Notes: a model not told the origin generated them from the sequence alone. Shown: positions 19,804 through 28,041, counted from the first letter of the stretch. The stretch: 55,899 nt of DNA from Candidatus Saccharimonadota bacterium (GCA_029260855.1 JAJDCK010000017.1:1-55899); one strand, 5' to 3'. Numbers and translations are program-made.

Positions 19804-20522
19804 TTACGCTTTGGCTGTCTCAAGTTCATGTACCAGCTCGTTAAATGCCCGCGCAGGGTCGACGGCCTTTGTGATTTGTCGCCCAATGACTAATAGGTTG
19901 GCCCCATCACGAATTGCGGCCGCTGGCGTACTGACACGTGCTTGATCTTGTACTTCGGAATTTGCTGATCGTGTTCCTGGAATCATGGCGAATAGGCTAG
20001 TGGTTTCTGGATTTTCTTTTATCATGCCCACTTCCTTAGGAGAAGACACAACTCCTTTGAGGCCAGCCCTTGCTGCCATTTCGGCCAATTGTTTAACTTT
20101 CTCTCTTGCTAAAGCACCAAAAATCTCCCTGCTTTCTTCATCCGTTATGGAAGTAAGTACAGTCACACCGAGCATTTTTATATCACCCGCTTCTTCTTGG
20201 GCTTGGTGCATTGCTTCCATGCCTGCAGTCGTATGCATAGTGATAGCGAAGGGCGGGTGCTCTAATTTTTTAAGGTTTTTCGCACGGCACCGACAACCGT
20301 ATTAGGAATATCATCAAGTTTAGCGTCAGCCACCCAATCCAGATCATATTCGGCGGCTATCTCAGAACAATACTGCCAGCTTGTAGCGCTAAATAGTTCT
20401 AAACCAAGCTTGACGTAGCGCGCTCCTGCTTCTTGGGCAATCCCAACGAGTCTCGCTGCCTCTTCTCTCGCAGATGTGTCAACAGCTAAAATAATTCGTT
20501 CTTCCATTCCTGGTTCCGGCAT
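19804..20522 (-). pseudogene. pyrF: Orotidine-5'-phosphate decarboxylase, split by a -1 frameshift
   Basis: Two ORFs together make one OMP decarboxylase. 20262..20522 holds IILAVDTS and the catalytic DAKLDDIPNTV (DxKxxDI). 19804..20238 holds the HTTAG..AM, VTVLTS, FAMIPGTR and LVIGRQIT segments. The break is in an A6 run on the minus strand (20266-20271): a -1 shift or one extra A restores KKLEHPPFAITMHTTAG. The local sequence reads A AAA AAT in zero frame, a possible slippery heptamer. It decarboxylates OMP to UMP, after PyrE. Functional only if recoded or misassembled. Confidence 0.82.
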
Positions 20523-20566
20523 AACCTCTCATTTCTCCCGCCCGTTAGCTTGTTTTGATTATAAAT

Positions 20567-20722
20567 CTATACTGATGATAAATGCCATAGGTCACAGTGT
20601 TGGCATTTGTAGGCTTTTAGTTTTTTACCACTGCGCCACTCGAGTGTAGCTGCTGCACCTTGCGCTTGTGTCTTCTTGTCAAAAGCTAACTTGTCCGCAC
20701 ACGGCAGATCAGCTTTTTCCAT
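20567..20722 (-). CDS. Small zinc-ribbon-like protein
   Basis: 51 aa from the ATG at 20720-20722 (MEKADLPCADKLAFDKKTQAQG). The track's 100-aa version extends backward through the trehalase C-terminus and is unlikely. The C-terminus AYKCQHCDLWHLSSV is a compact metal-binding motif (CxxC then W-H) seen in many short bacterial and phage proteins, with another Cys near the start. It overlaps the 3' end of the trehalase gene by 14 nt. Function unknown. Confidence 0.6.
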   Translation of the reverse strand: MEKADLPCADKLAFDKKTQAQGAAATLEWRSGKKLKAYKCQHCDLWHLSSV

Positions 20723-21989
20723 CAATGTATTCTTGGCACAAACGTTCAAAGACTGCGTTCGTCCAACCAAAACCCGTCTGTGTCGGGTAAAGCCCCTTGA
20801 CCGGCGGCTTATCGGACTGTACGACATTGTACTTTTCCAGGAAAACTCCATGTCTGCTAAACCAATCAACGTTTGTTCTAATCCACTTCATGGCTATCCT
20901 GCGGGCGTCATCGTGATACCCGTATCGTCGTAAACCTTGGATCACTATCAAATGTAGTGGCGCCCAACCGTTGGGATACGCCCATTGCGTAGGTATGGTT
21001 CCGCGCACATACTGATTCAAAGGCTGAACATCAGTGGTTGCCAGCCCCCCGCGGTTCTCAAAACGCCGAAGCGACCTGACTAGCTCCTTAGCTCTTTTGT
21101 CGTCTACCATTCCGGCCCACATTGGAAAATAGCTTGCTAGCGACGAAACATTTCCGCGTTTTTCTTTCTCGTAGTTGTAGTCATAATAAAGGTCCCTCAA
21201 CTCGCTCCACATAAGCTCGTTCATGGTTTTATTGCGGGCAGCAGCCGCAACCTCCCAGTAAGACACCTGGCGCCGATCGCCCAGCAGACGATAGTAACGC
21301 GCAAAGTCTGTTTCATACTTAAAAAGCATTGCGTTTAGATCAACCGGAAGATAGTTAAGGCACTTGTGATTGAAGCGCGGGGTCATATCCCAGCCGCTTT
21401 CGGCTTCTGCTAAGTTGTGCTGATAATTTATATCGTAAAAACGGCTTAAGTCACGATAGACTTTGCGAGCATTCGGCTTTTTTGTCCCCATCCATACGAT
21501 CTCGTATTCCTGTTCAGCAATTGGCATACACTGCTGTAGCCACTCAATACTCATGTTGTATTTATCGTAAACTTCCCAGATAAACGTAGTTAGTAGTGGG
21601 GGCTGGCTTCTCCCCATCAAAAAAGTACGCGACGCATTAGGAATAATCTTGTACCGTTTAAACATAAATAGCATATTTTCAAGCATCCCTAACACCAGTT
21701 CTTTGTGCTCTTCGTCCATAATACCCTGGACCATGAAGTAACTGTCCCAGTAGTACATCTCGTTGTAATCAAACTCCGTGCCTACTTCGTACGAAGGCAC
21801 GAGATAAGGTTTAGGTAGACCGATCAGGCTATCTTCATCTTTAGGGCAATAGCGCTGCAGTTTCTCCCAGTACTGACTAATGTATGCTCGGGCAGGCCTT
21901 ACATCATCAACCGTCAGTTCGTGAGATGACTTAAAAAGCTGGAAGTTTCGCACTCTACGGACAGCATCGTTGGCAGGATTCAAGATCAT
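20709..21989 (-). CDS. Trehalase (glycoside hydrolase family 37), cytoplasmic
   Basis: 426 aa. GH37 signatures are present: FDYNEMYYWDSYFMVQG (family PGGRF.E.Y.WDSYF), the catalytic-acid segment ESGWDMTPRF, IPTQWAYPNGWAPL (second signature) and FLEKYNV with the catalytic base Glu. There is no signal peptide, so it should cleave trehalose to two glucose inside the cell. It is shorter than E. coli TreA/TreF (about 550) at the N-terminus. It overlaps the DUF1801 gene by 4 nt. Trehalose is abundant in actinobacterial hosts; use of host sugar is an inference. Confidence 0.9.
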   Translation of the reverse strand: MILNPANDAVRRVRNFQLFKSSHELTVDDVRPARAYISQYWEKLQRYCPKDEDSLIGLPKPYLVPSYEVGTEFDYNEMYYWDSYFMVQGIMDEEHKELVLGMLENMLFMFKRYKIIPNASRTFLMGRSQPPLLTTFIWEVYDKYNMSIEWLQQCMPIAEQEYEIVWMGTKKPNARKVYRDLSRFYDINYQHNLAEAESGWDMTPRFNHKCLNYLPVDLNAMLFKYETDFARYYRLLGDRRQVSYWEVAAAARNKTMNELMWSELRDLYYDYNYEKEKRGNVSSLASYFPMWAGMVDDKRAKELVRSLRRFENRGGLATTDVQPLNQYVRGTIPTQWAYPNGWAPLHLIVIQGLRRYGYHDDARRIAMKWIRTNVDWFSRHGVFLEKYNVVQSDKPPVKGLYPTQTGFGWTNAVFERLCQEYIDGKS

Positions 21990-22432
21990 AAGCTTTGGTT
22001 GGCCACTTTCATATGTTTACACGATTCATCAATTAATCGGCGCAGCACATCCATGTTAACATCGCTCAGCTGCTTTATATATAGACAGGATTTCCCGGTT
22101 GAATATTTACCGAGTTGACCCAGTAGTGGCTTCGGGCTATAGCCGCTCGTCTTAGCGTATTCATCAAATCCTGACATGATATACAGGGTTAAGTTTGCCT
22201 TTCGCGGGCTAAAGCCCACCAACATCCAGTCCGCCTCCTTACCACTGGCATATTTATAGTGGTATGCTCCAAAACCGACAATGCTGCTTCCCCACATGCT
22301 AGGTTCCTCACCGGTCACTTCTTGCATTAAGCGGCAGATAACCTGGCTATCACGACGCTTTTGACTATCGGTTATAGATTCTAAAAAGGCGCTCGCGCTG
22401 GCGTCATTTTTCCTTGTCTTCAGCTCTGTCAT
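21986..22432 (-). CDS. DUF1801 (YdhG-like) domain protein
   Basis: 148 aa. It begins with LKTRKNDASASAFLESITDSQKRRDSQVICRLMQEVTGEEPSMWGSSIVGFG and continues ADWMLVGFSPRKANLTLYIM, GQLGKYSTGKSCLYIKQLSDVN. This is the standard DUF1801 pattern. Soluble, function not known for the family. It is translationally coupled (ATGA) to the trehalase gene downstream. Confidence 0.88.
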   Translation of the reverse strand: MTELKTRKNDASASAFLESITDSQKRRDSQVICRLMQEVTGEEPSMWGSSIVGFGAYHYKYASGKEADWMLVGFSPRKANLTLYIMSGFDEYAKTSGYSPKPLLGQLGKYSTGKSCLYIKQLSDVNMDVLRRLIDESCKHMKVANQSL

Positions 22433-22583
22433 GCACTTATGGTAACAGATTCAGTATGCTCTTGTGCAGCTTAGCGCATTGTGCCCGGGTTCTCATTAAG
22501 CCAGCTGCAATCACATCATGTTCACCCCCATGCCTATCATGGCCAGACCGTTGTCCGGTATAGGCTTTATGCGCTTTAAATCA

Positions 22584-23054
22584 TCAAATCACTTCAATAA
22601 CGGCACGCATCTGGACTGGGTGTGGCGAACAATAATACAGGTACAATCCTGGCTCGTTAAACGTGTAGGTGTATGTCTCGCCACGATCTAATATGTCACT
22701 GCCAGGACCCTGCATTGGGCTGCTTTTATCTGTTTTAACATCGTGGCCGATCATGCCGACATTTGTCCAGGTCACCGTCGTACCAACGCCAATCTTCATA
22801 ACCGTCGGGTCAAAGTAAAAATCACCTACAGTAACATTGGCTTTCTGTGCACCTACCCTGTCTGTTGTGGTTTTCTTTATGGCCGAACGTATATGATCAT
22901 TGGATTTACTTTGATTGGCCTCACTAATCACACTACTGTCCGCAACGGTTTGCGTTTTGCTTTCTGGACCGTTCTCATTAGGAGGTTTTGAGATAAAAAT
23001 AAACCCACCAGCTATGGCTATGCCCACTATCACAATCAATAAAAATCTCTTCAT
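22584..23054 (-). CDS. Membrane-anchored cupredoxin (blue-copper-like protein)
   Basis: 156 aa. An N-terminal membrane anchor (about 4-24) is followed by a disordered Asn/Ser/Lys linker and a plastocyanin-like domain. Copper ligands are all visible: His in MIGHDVKT, then Cys, His and Met in LYYCSPHPVQMRAV. It would carry electrons or bind copper outside the cytoplasmic membrane. Monocistronic. The ferric-reductase-like gene at 28053 is a possible redox partner, but the two are not adjacent. Confidence 0.9.
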   Translation of the reverse strand: MKRFLLIVIVGIAIAGGFIFISKPPNENGPESKTQTVADSSVISEANQSKSNDHIRSAIKKTTTDRVGAQKANVTVGDFYFDPTVMKIGVGTTVTWTNVGMIGHDVKTDKSSPMQGPGSDILDRGETYTYTFNEPGLYLYYCSPHPVQMRAVIEVI

Positions 23055-23190
23055 ATAATTACTCCTGATAAATTTATTGTAACGGTGGATAAGCTAATCA
23101 CAAAGAGCGCATGGCTAATTCTAGTTCGTGGTTATGCCCATAATCTCAATAATAGTGTGCTTATATAGATCTCGGGTACAATTAAAATCA

Positions 23191-24447
23191 ATGGTATTCA
23201 CTGCTCAGAAGGTTCTTAAAATTTACGTTACACTGACACTGTTGTCTACGTTTGCGTCCTCGTTTATTTGGGGCATTAACACGCTCTTTTTGTTGGACGC
23301 AGGACTTAGTATCACCCAGGCTTTTGCAGCTAGTGCTTTTTTTACCGCTGGCCAAGTTGTTTTCGAGATACCAACCGGTGTTGTCGCTGACACTCTAGGA
23401 AGACGTACATCATATTTATTAGGCTCGGCTACATTGCTTATTGCAACATTTTTTTACTGGGCGCTCTGGGCAGGTAGTGCCGCCTTTTGGCTTTGGGCGC
23501 TGGCTTCTATGCTATTGGGCCTTGGATTTACGTTTTTCTCGGGCGCTACTGAGGCCTGGCTAGTAGACGCGCTCAAGTTCACTAGATACAAAGGCAGTCT
23601 TGAGGCAGCCTTTGGCAAAGGGCAGGTCGCAACAGGCATAGCAATGCTGAGCGGGACTGTAGCTGGTGGGGTAATCGCACAGTTTACCAATCTTGGCGTG
23701 CCTTATATTTTACGCATCTTTGTGCTTGGCGTAACCTTTTTCATGGCCTTTGTCCTGATGCACGACATTGGTTTCACTCCCCGTGGCAGCAAATCGCCCG
23801 TCAAGGAAATGAAGATTATTATTCAAACCTCGTACGAGCACGGTTTTAAAAGGCCAGCCCTGCGCTGGATTATGTTGGCCGGACCATTTACGTTTGGCGT
23901 TGGTATTTATGCTTTTTATGCCCTGCAGCCGTATCTTCTTGAGCTTTACGGCAACAGCAATTCCTACGCGGTTGCCGGACTAGCGGCAGCTATAATATCC
24001 GCTACTCAGATTTTTGGCGGCATGCTCGCACCTTATTTTCGTCGACTGTTCAAGTTTCGCACCTCAATGCTGATGGCTGGTTCAGCGCTCAGCGCCATGG
24101 CACTCCTTCTAATAGGGCTGCTTCCTATTTTTTGGCTAGTATTGGCAATCTTAATAGTCTGGGGCACTTTGTGGGCGGCCAGTATTCCGGTACAGCAAGC
24201 TTATATTAACGATCTGATCCCCTCAGCACAGCGAGCTACAGTACTTTCCTCTGATAATCTTATCAGCTCATCTGGTGGCGTGATCATACAGCCTAGCCTA
24301 GGCAAGGTCGCACAGCTAGATGGTTATCCCAGCTCGTACATCCTGGCCGGCATTTTGCAGCTAATAGCCGTACCCTTTATTTTGTTGGCCCGCACAAAAA
24401 GGGCCTCTTCCGACCCAATCATGAAGCCCACCCCACCTGCTCATTAG
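23191..24447 (+). CDS. Major facilitator superfamily transporter
   Basis: 418 aa from the ATG at 23191 (MVFTAQKVLKIYVTL); the track's GTG start at 23128 would add a stretch lying over the promoter. Twelve hydrophobic helices are apparent. The MFS loop 2-3 motif appears as GVVADTLGRRTSYLLGS. A -10 like TACAAT (23177-23182) is 8 nt before the ATG, so the message is probably leaderless. Substrate unknown; the family includes drug and sugar exporters. Confidence 0.85.
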   Translation: MVFTAQKVLKIYVTLTLLSTFASSFIWGINTLFLLDAGLSITQAFAASAFFTAGQVVFEIPTGVVADTLGRRTSYLLGSATLLIATFFYWALWAGSAAFWLWALASMLLGLGFTFFSGATEAWLVDALKFTRYKGSLEAAFGKGQVATGIAMLSGTVAGGVIAQFTNLGVPYILRIFVLGVTFFMAFVLMHDIGFTPRGSKSPVKEMKIIIQTSYEHGFKRPALRWIMLAGPFTFGVGIYAFYALQPYLLELYGNSNSYAVAGLAAAIISATQIFGGMLAPYFRRLFKFRTSMLMAGSALSAMALLLIGLLPIFWLVLAILIVWGTLWAASIPVQQAYINDLIPSAQRATVLSSDNLISSSGGVIIQPSLGKVAQLDGYPSSYILAGILQLIAVPFILLARTKRASSDPIMKPTPPAH

Positions 24448-24486
24448 TTGATACCGAGTGTGCTAAAGTGGTTATAGAAAGACATA

Positions 24487-25311
24487 ATGAAATCAAACGA
24501 TGACTATTTCTTTGGTGGACCGCTAGAAGTCCCCGGCGAACCCCTGAAAGGCTCCGCCCCATCTCAGCGCCCGACTAACAAGAGACCGCGTTTTCCTTAT
24601 AAAAGAACTGTATTATCACTAGTCTTTATATTAACACTGGCTGGAACTGCATATGGCGGCTGGAAATTATTTTCTAAAAACAAAGCCGCACCAGCTGCAC
24701 AGGAGTCAAACACCCAAAGACAAACCGCCCCAAACGAGTCTGGCGCCGGCCAGACCACCAGCGATATTCCTGAAGCAAAAGAAACCAAAACCTTTAAAGC
24801 GGATCATCCGCGCATTTCTTTTACATATCCTAGTAATTGGACTGTGACAGAAAATGACGATGGCGTGCGCATTGAGTCGCCGAGCTTCAAATACCTAACT
24901 ACGGATATAGGCGAAGTTACTGGTAATTTCCGGGTTTATATCCGCCAACAAGCCCGAACCTCAGATAGCAAATACATAGGCGACGGAGTTGCGATTAAGC
25001 CTTCAGAGAAGTTAATTTACAGTAATCCTGCTGTTGGTCAACTACCAGAAACAAACTTGATTCATTTCGGCCTAAAAGATACGAGTCATTTTGCATATTT
25101 CTTTATCGCAGGTAATTATTCTTTGCAGCAAAACGATACGCTCGGCCCGGATTATGGCAAAGAGCCGGAGACATACATTATTACTGGCGGCTATTCTTCG
25201 TCCGATTTAACCGATGACATGGCCACACATAAAGTCCCGCTTGATTATTACATCGAAACTAGCGCCTACAAACAAGCTGTAGAAATCTTGAAATCACTTC
25301 AGCTACTTTAA
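24487..25311 (+). CDS. Membrane-anchored PsbP-like protein
   Basis: 274 aa. A cytoplasmic Pro-rich N-terminus (about 38 residues) and one transmembrane helix (about 40-60) are followed by a disordered linker rich in Thr/Gln/Pro. The extracytoplasmic domain begins FKADHPRISFTYPSNWTVTENDDG, the ISFTYPSNW start typical of PsbP/MOG1-like folds, and ends with the helix YKQAVEILKSLQLL. A related fold is seen at 44150 (FSIDYPDDWKITD). It lies 40 nt after the MFS gene on the same strand. Function unknown. Confidence 0.6.
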   Translation: MKSNDDYFFGGPLEVPGEPLKGSAPSQRPTNKRPRFPYKRTVLSLVFILTLAGTAYGGWKLFSKNKAAPAAQESNTQRQTAPNESGAGQTTSDIPEAKETKTFKADHPRISFTYPSNWTVTENDDGVRIESPSFKYLTTDIGEVTGNFRVYIRQQARTSDSKYIGDGVAIKPSEKLIYSNPAVGQLPETNLIHFGLKDTSHFAYFFIAGNYSLQQNDTLGPDYGKEPETYIITGGYSSSDLTDDMATHKVPLDYYIETSAYKQAVEILKSLQLL

Positions 25312-25318
25312 GAGTTTA

Positions 25319-26107
25319 CTAATAATTATTCTGCTTGTTGCCCTGAAAATCTGCCGGCTCCAGGTCCATAACTTCAGCCAACAGCTCACGAGCCACCGCC
25401 AGAGCATCCGTTCTGTCTCTAATATCCATATAAACCCCTAACGGAATTATATCTGTGGGCTTTACTACAGGTACGTCATCAGGGGGTAGCTTCATAACTG
25501 GAGTGAAGGGTTGAAAATTTTTTGAAAGCATATAGCCGCCCTCTCCATCCGCCAAAAATATGACTGACTTTGATTTGCGCAGGTCTTCTTCTTCGGGTAT
25601 AAACGCATCAACGAAATGCTGGCAATCGCCACTCTCGTCTACCGCCACATCCTGCGTAATCCACGCATATTCTTCCTTGCTGTCTGTCGCTTTTTTAGCT
25701 TTTTCATTTTTCCCATCTTCACCTTTTTCATCTTTTATAAATGGCAGCAGTTCGTTAACAAATATGCGTATGTGGGGCACGTCCGTGCCTGATCCGGGCC
25801 AAGTTGGTGTCGATGATGGCTCGCACAAAATAAGCACGTTTCTAAATAATTTGGTGTTGTGTACAGCCGTATCTCCAGTAACTTCAGAATCAAAATCGGT
25901 ATGGAACATGGCCCAGCCTTGGCTATTTTCTAATGCGCCGTGGCGGAGTAATTTTGTCATGATATCAGATCGGAATTCAGTAATGTCGCGCTCAAACTGT
26001 CGCTCTAGCTGTGCTTCAATCAATTTACGGTTTTCTGCCTCAAGAATACGAAGCTCACCATACTCTACATAGTCTGGATGATTTGGTGGGAAGGCGCTAT
26101 AAGTCAT
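25319..26107 (-). CDS. Unknown soluble protein
   Basis: 262 aa. A charged N-terminal helix (ILEAENRKLIEAQLERQFERDITEFRSDIMTKLL) is followed by a beta/alpha region and an internal Lys/Glu-rich low-complexity stretch (DEKGEDGKNEKAKKATDSKEE). The C-terminal helix DALAVARELLAEVMDLEP closes it. No signal peptide or membrane helix and no recognised motif. It converges on the PsbP-like gene with a 7-nt gap. Confidence 0.6.
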   Translation of the reverse strand: MTYSAFPPNHPDYVEYGELRILEAENRKLIEAQLERQFERDITEFRSDIMTKLLRHGALENSQGWAMFHTDFDSEVTGDTAVHNTKLFRNVLILCEPSSTPTWPGSGTDVPHIRIFVNELLPFIKDEKGEDGKNEKAKKATDSKEEYAWITQDVAVDESGDCQHFVDAFIPEEEDLRKSKSVIFLADGEGGYMLSKNFQPFTPVMKLPPDDVPVVKPTDIIPLGVYMDIRDRTDALAVARELLAEVMDLEPADFQGNKQNNY

Positions 26108-26201
26108 ATTATGATAAATCCCGATTTAACCTTAGTGTAACCACGTCTCCTTGCTAAAGCAACTTATTTATTGTGTGGTCTTTTCAAAAAAACATGGGTA
26201 G

Positions 26202-26374
26202 TATAATGTAGCCATTAGCACTAAAACGAAAAGGGGTAATCCATTGAAAAGTCCTAAATCTAACGGACAGATATCAACTAGTTATGCACGTGAGGTACAC
26301 ACAGACTAACCTCCTTTGAACTGTTAAGAGACAGAATCACCTTGACGCCGACACCATGTCCGGTGGTTTTCTTT
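26202..26374 (+). ncRNA. Candidate small RNA or leader ending in an intrinsic terminator
   Basis: In the 347-nt gap 26108-26454 a -10 TATAAT lies at 26202-26207 with a weak TTTTCA upstream. The sequence that follows has no convincing ORF. It ends in CACC-6nt-GGTG (26352-26365) and then TTTTCTTT, a short intrinsic terminator. An RNA of about 160 nt is predicted from about 26214. It contains AACCTCCTTTG (near 26310), which resembles an anti-Shine-Dalgarno sequence. It could be a free RNA or an attenuated leader of the DUF2905 gene. Rfam class unknown. Confidence 0.4.
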
Positions 26375-26454
26375 ACTCATAAATCTTTAGCCAAAAAAAA
26401 TATCGGGAGGTATGGCGGAAATCTATTAGCACGAATGGTTAACTAATATTTATT

Positions 26455-26664
26455 ATGGCCGGCATGGATATGAGCAAAGTATTTTTACTGTTAGGGGTTT
26501 TATTTATTATGATGGGCATAGGTTGGTCGCTAGGGCTTGGGCGTTTACCCGGTGATGTTGTGGTGCGGCGCGGTAACCTTACCTTCGCATTCCCGATTGT
26601 CACCTCAATTATCCTCAGCATTATTCTAACTTTTTTAATTAATCTCTTTTTTAGCCGAGACTAA
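26455..26664 (+). CDS. DUF2905 small membrane protein
   Basis: 69 aa (or 66 from the second ATG at 26464). Two transmembrane helices flank the family signature LGLGRLPGDVVVRRGNLTFAFPIVTSIILSIILT, which is nearly diagnostic for DUF2905. Inner-membrane protein of unknown function. It lies downstream of the candidate small RNA, separated from it by the terminator. The antisense track ORF 26439..26621 is a shadow. Confidence 0.9.
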   Translation: MAGMDMSKVFLLLGVLFIMMGIGWSLGLGRLPGDVVVRRGNLTFAFPIVTSIILSIILTFLINLFFSRD

Positions 26665-26692
26665 TTCGCTGACAAGACATAATTTAAAATGA

Positions 26693-26726
26693 TCAAATAA
26701 AAATACAGCCCTTTAAAGGACTGTAT
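26693..26726 (-). terminator. Intrinsic terminator of the minus-strand small RNA
   Basis: The minus strand reads ATACAGTCCTTTAAAGGGCTGTAT followed by TTTTATTTG. The stem has 11 bp with one mismatch. The T-tract is on the minus-strand 3' side, so it terminates leftward transcription. Confidence 0.7.
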
Positions 26727-26876
26727 TGGTAAACAAACGGTGTTTTTTGTACTATTTACGACCCGGGCTTCATTGTGCCAATAACTGGGTTTGTAAACGC
26801 CCCGTATTAGATAGGGGAACTTATTACTGCTTTTTCAAAGATTTTTGATGTCTAGAACAAGAGAATACGTTTATTA
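26697..26876 (-). ncRNA. Strong candidate small RNA (about 180 nt) with own promoter and terminator
   Basis: A near-consensus promoter (TTGACA-17-TAGTAT) drives leftward transcription from about 26876. The RNA ends at a hairpin (26703-26726) with a T-rich tract. It has no ORF of note. Pairing visible by eye: AAUAAACG near the 5' end with CGUUUGUU near the 3' end (8 bp closing stem), a CCCC/GGGG hairpin in the middle, and a nested CCC..GGC..GCC..GGG stem. Size and closing stem resemble 6S RNA, but no 6S-specific sequence can be asserted. No coding gene overlaps it. Confidence 0.6.
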
Positions 26877-26882
26877 AGCTTA

Positions 26883-26911
26883 ATACTAGCACACATTTCA
26901 TATTTTGTCAA
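26883..26911 (-). promoter_or_regulatory. Promoter of the minus-strand small RNA
   Basis: On the minus strand TTGACA (26911-26906), a 17-nt spacer and TAGTAT (26888-26883) form one of the best sigma-70-type promoters in the window. No protein gene starts within 500 nt downstream, which supports an RNA gene. Confidence 0.75.
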
Positions 26912-26984
26912 GCACTTTTGTGTATTTGTGACCTTTTTGTGCATAATCTCGTGATAGCCATAAGTCAGATTAACACCTTAAAGC

Positions 26985-27012
26985 TTGACATTATTATATA
27001 TGCCTGTACGAT
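26985..27012 (+). promoter_or_regulatory. Promoter of the LysM-CHAP hydrolase gene
   Basis: TTGACA at 26985-26990 and TACGAT at 27007-27012 with a 16-nt spacer point to a start at about 27019. This leaves a 5' leader of about 260 nt before the ATG at 27281. Confidence 0.6.
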
Positions 27013-27018
27013 AGGTTC

Positions 27019-27280
27019 TTGTATCTTTTCATATGAGGTGGAGGGGTACAAATGCAGGACAAACAGTAAATCTATCCTGTTCATCAAAACGACAATCACG
27101 CAAAGTAAAAGCGCTCTTCGCGCATAACATCAGGTGGCGACAGCTAATTGTACATATATCAGTACAGTAGCGTATAGCCCTGGTGTGCAATGTGTCTGGC
27201 AAAAAGCAGCACGCAGAGGTGCGCGCCATGCTATGCGGTGATGTGGTGTCAGTTTGTAACTTTAGGAGGAACTTATAAAA
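27019..27280 (+). promoter_or_regulatory. Long structured 5' leader of the CHAP hydrolase gene, possible riboswitch
   Basis: About 260 nt lie between the predicted start and the ATG. The region includes AGGAC-13nt-GTCCT-like pairing near 27055-27080, GCGC-tcttc-GCGC near 27110, a GTAC/GTAC hairpin near 27150, and the string GGCGACAGCTAA (27136-27147). The last resembles the CCGACAGCUAAC element of ydaO/yuaA (c-di-AMP) riboswitches, which often precede wall hydrolases. The match is partial and by eye. The gene's ribosome-binding site AGGAGG is at the 3' end. The track ORFs 26918..27127 and 27029..27229 are not convincing. Confidence 0.4.
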
Positions 27281-28041
27281 TGCGTAAAACCGCGTTAGCG
27301 GGCTTGCTTGTTATGACAATCTTGTTCATGAGCAGCTCTAAAGCCAGCGCAGACACGCTCGGACTTATACAATCAGATAATCGGCCCGGAGCTGACCTAA
27401 CCCGACTGGCTGCCTTGGCGCCGTTGACACAAATCAACACCGCAGCCATCGAGCCAGAGCTAGAAGGACTAGAGCCTGTCAAATACAAGGTGGTAGCCCA
27501 GGATTCTTTGAGCAAAATAGCCGAAACATATAACACAACGTGGCAGCGTTTGTTTAACAAAAATACCGCCCTTGCCCACCCGGACCTTATCAAACCTGGC
27601 GATGAGTTAGTCATCCCTAGTCCTGACGAGACACTTGAGGAAAGAAATATTCCCGAAGCAGTAAGGGGACCTGCTGCTATCAAACAAACAACCACGAATA
27701 GCCAAACACGCACCGGATATGAACAGACCAGCAAGACGCTTAGGGGATATTCCAGTAATGGCTACATATCCGGCTACTGCACGTGGTATGCCAAAAATCG
27801 CCGGCCTGACTTGCCTAATAGTCTTGGCAACGCCAACACCTGGGTCTCAAGGGCTCAAGCCCAAGGTATCCCAACAGGCTCTACACCACGCGTCGGGGCT
27901 ATCGGCCAGCAAGGCATGCATGTTGTCTATGTAGAAGCGGTTAGCGGTGAGACTGTTACGGTTAGCGAAATGAACTTTCGCGGCCGAGGAGTTATTTCAT
28001 CACGAACGGTACCGGCGAGCTACTTCCGGTATATCTACTAG
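27281..28041 (+). CDS. Secreted LysM-CHAP peptidoglycan hydrolase
   Basis: 253 aa from the ATG at 27281, preceded by AGGAGG with ideal spacing; the track's 27190 start is too long. A signal peptide ends SSSKASA. A LysM domain (VKYKVVAQDSLSKIAETYNTTWQRLFNKN ... IKPGDELVIPSP) is followed by a CHAP domain with the catalytic Cys in SGYCTWYAKNRRPDLPNSLGNANTWV and the His in QQGMHVVYVEAV. It binds and cuts peptidoglycan outside the cell. Long regulated-looking leader upstream. Roles in growth or in host-wall remodelling are both possible. Confidence 0.92.

Noticed and set aside
20723-20869. Extended N-terminus of the 51-aa zinc-ribbon-like protein
   Set aside because: Would overlap trehalase coding sequence by 150 nt and the added residues do not resemble a domain; internal ATG preferred.
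26918-27127. 69-aa ORF in the CHAP leader
   Set aside because: Overlaps the predicted promoter and leader, no ribosome-binding site, no family; the structured leader explains the region better.
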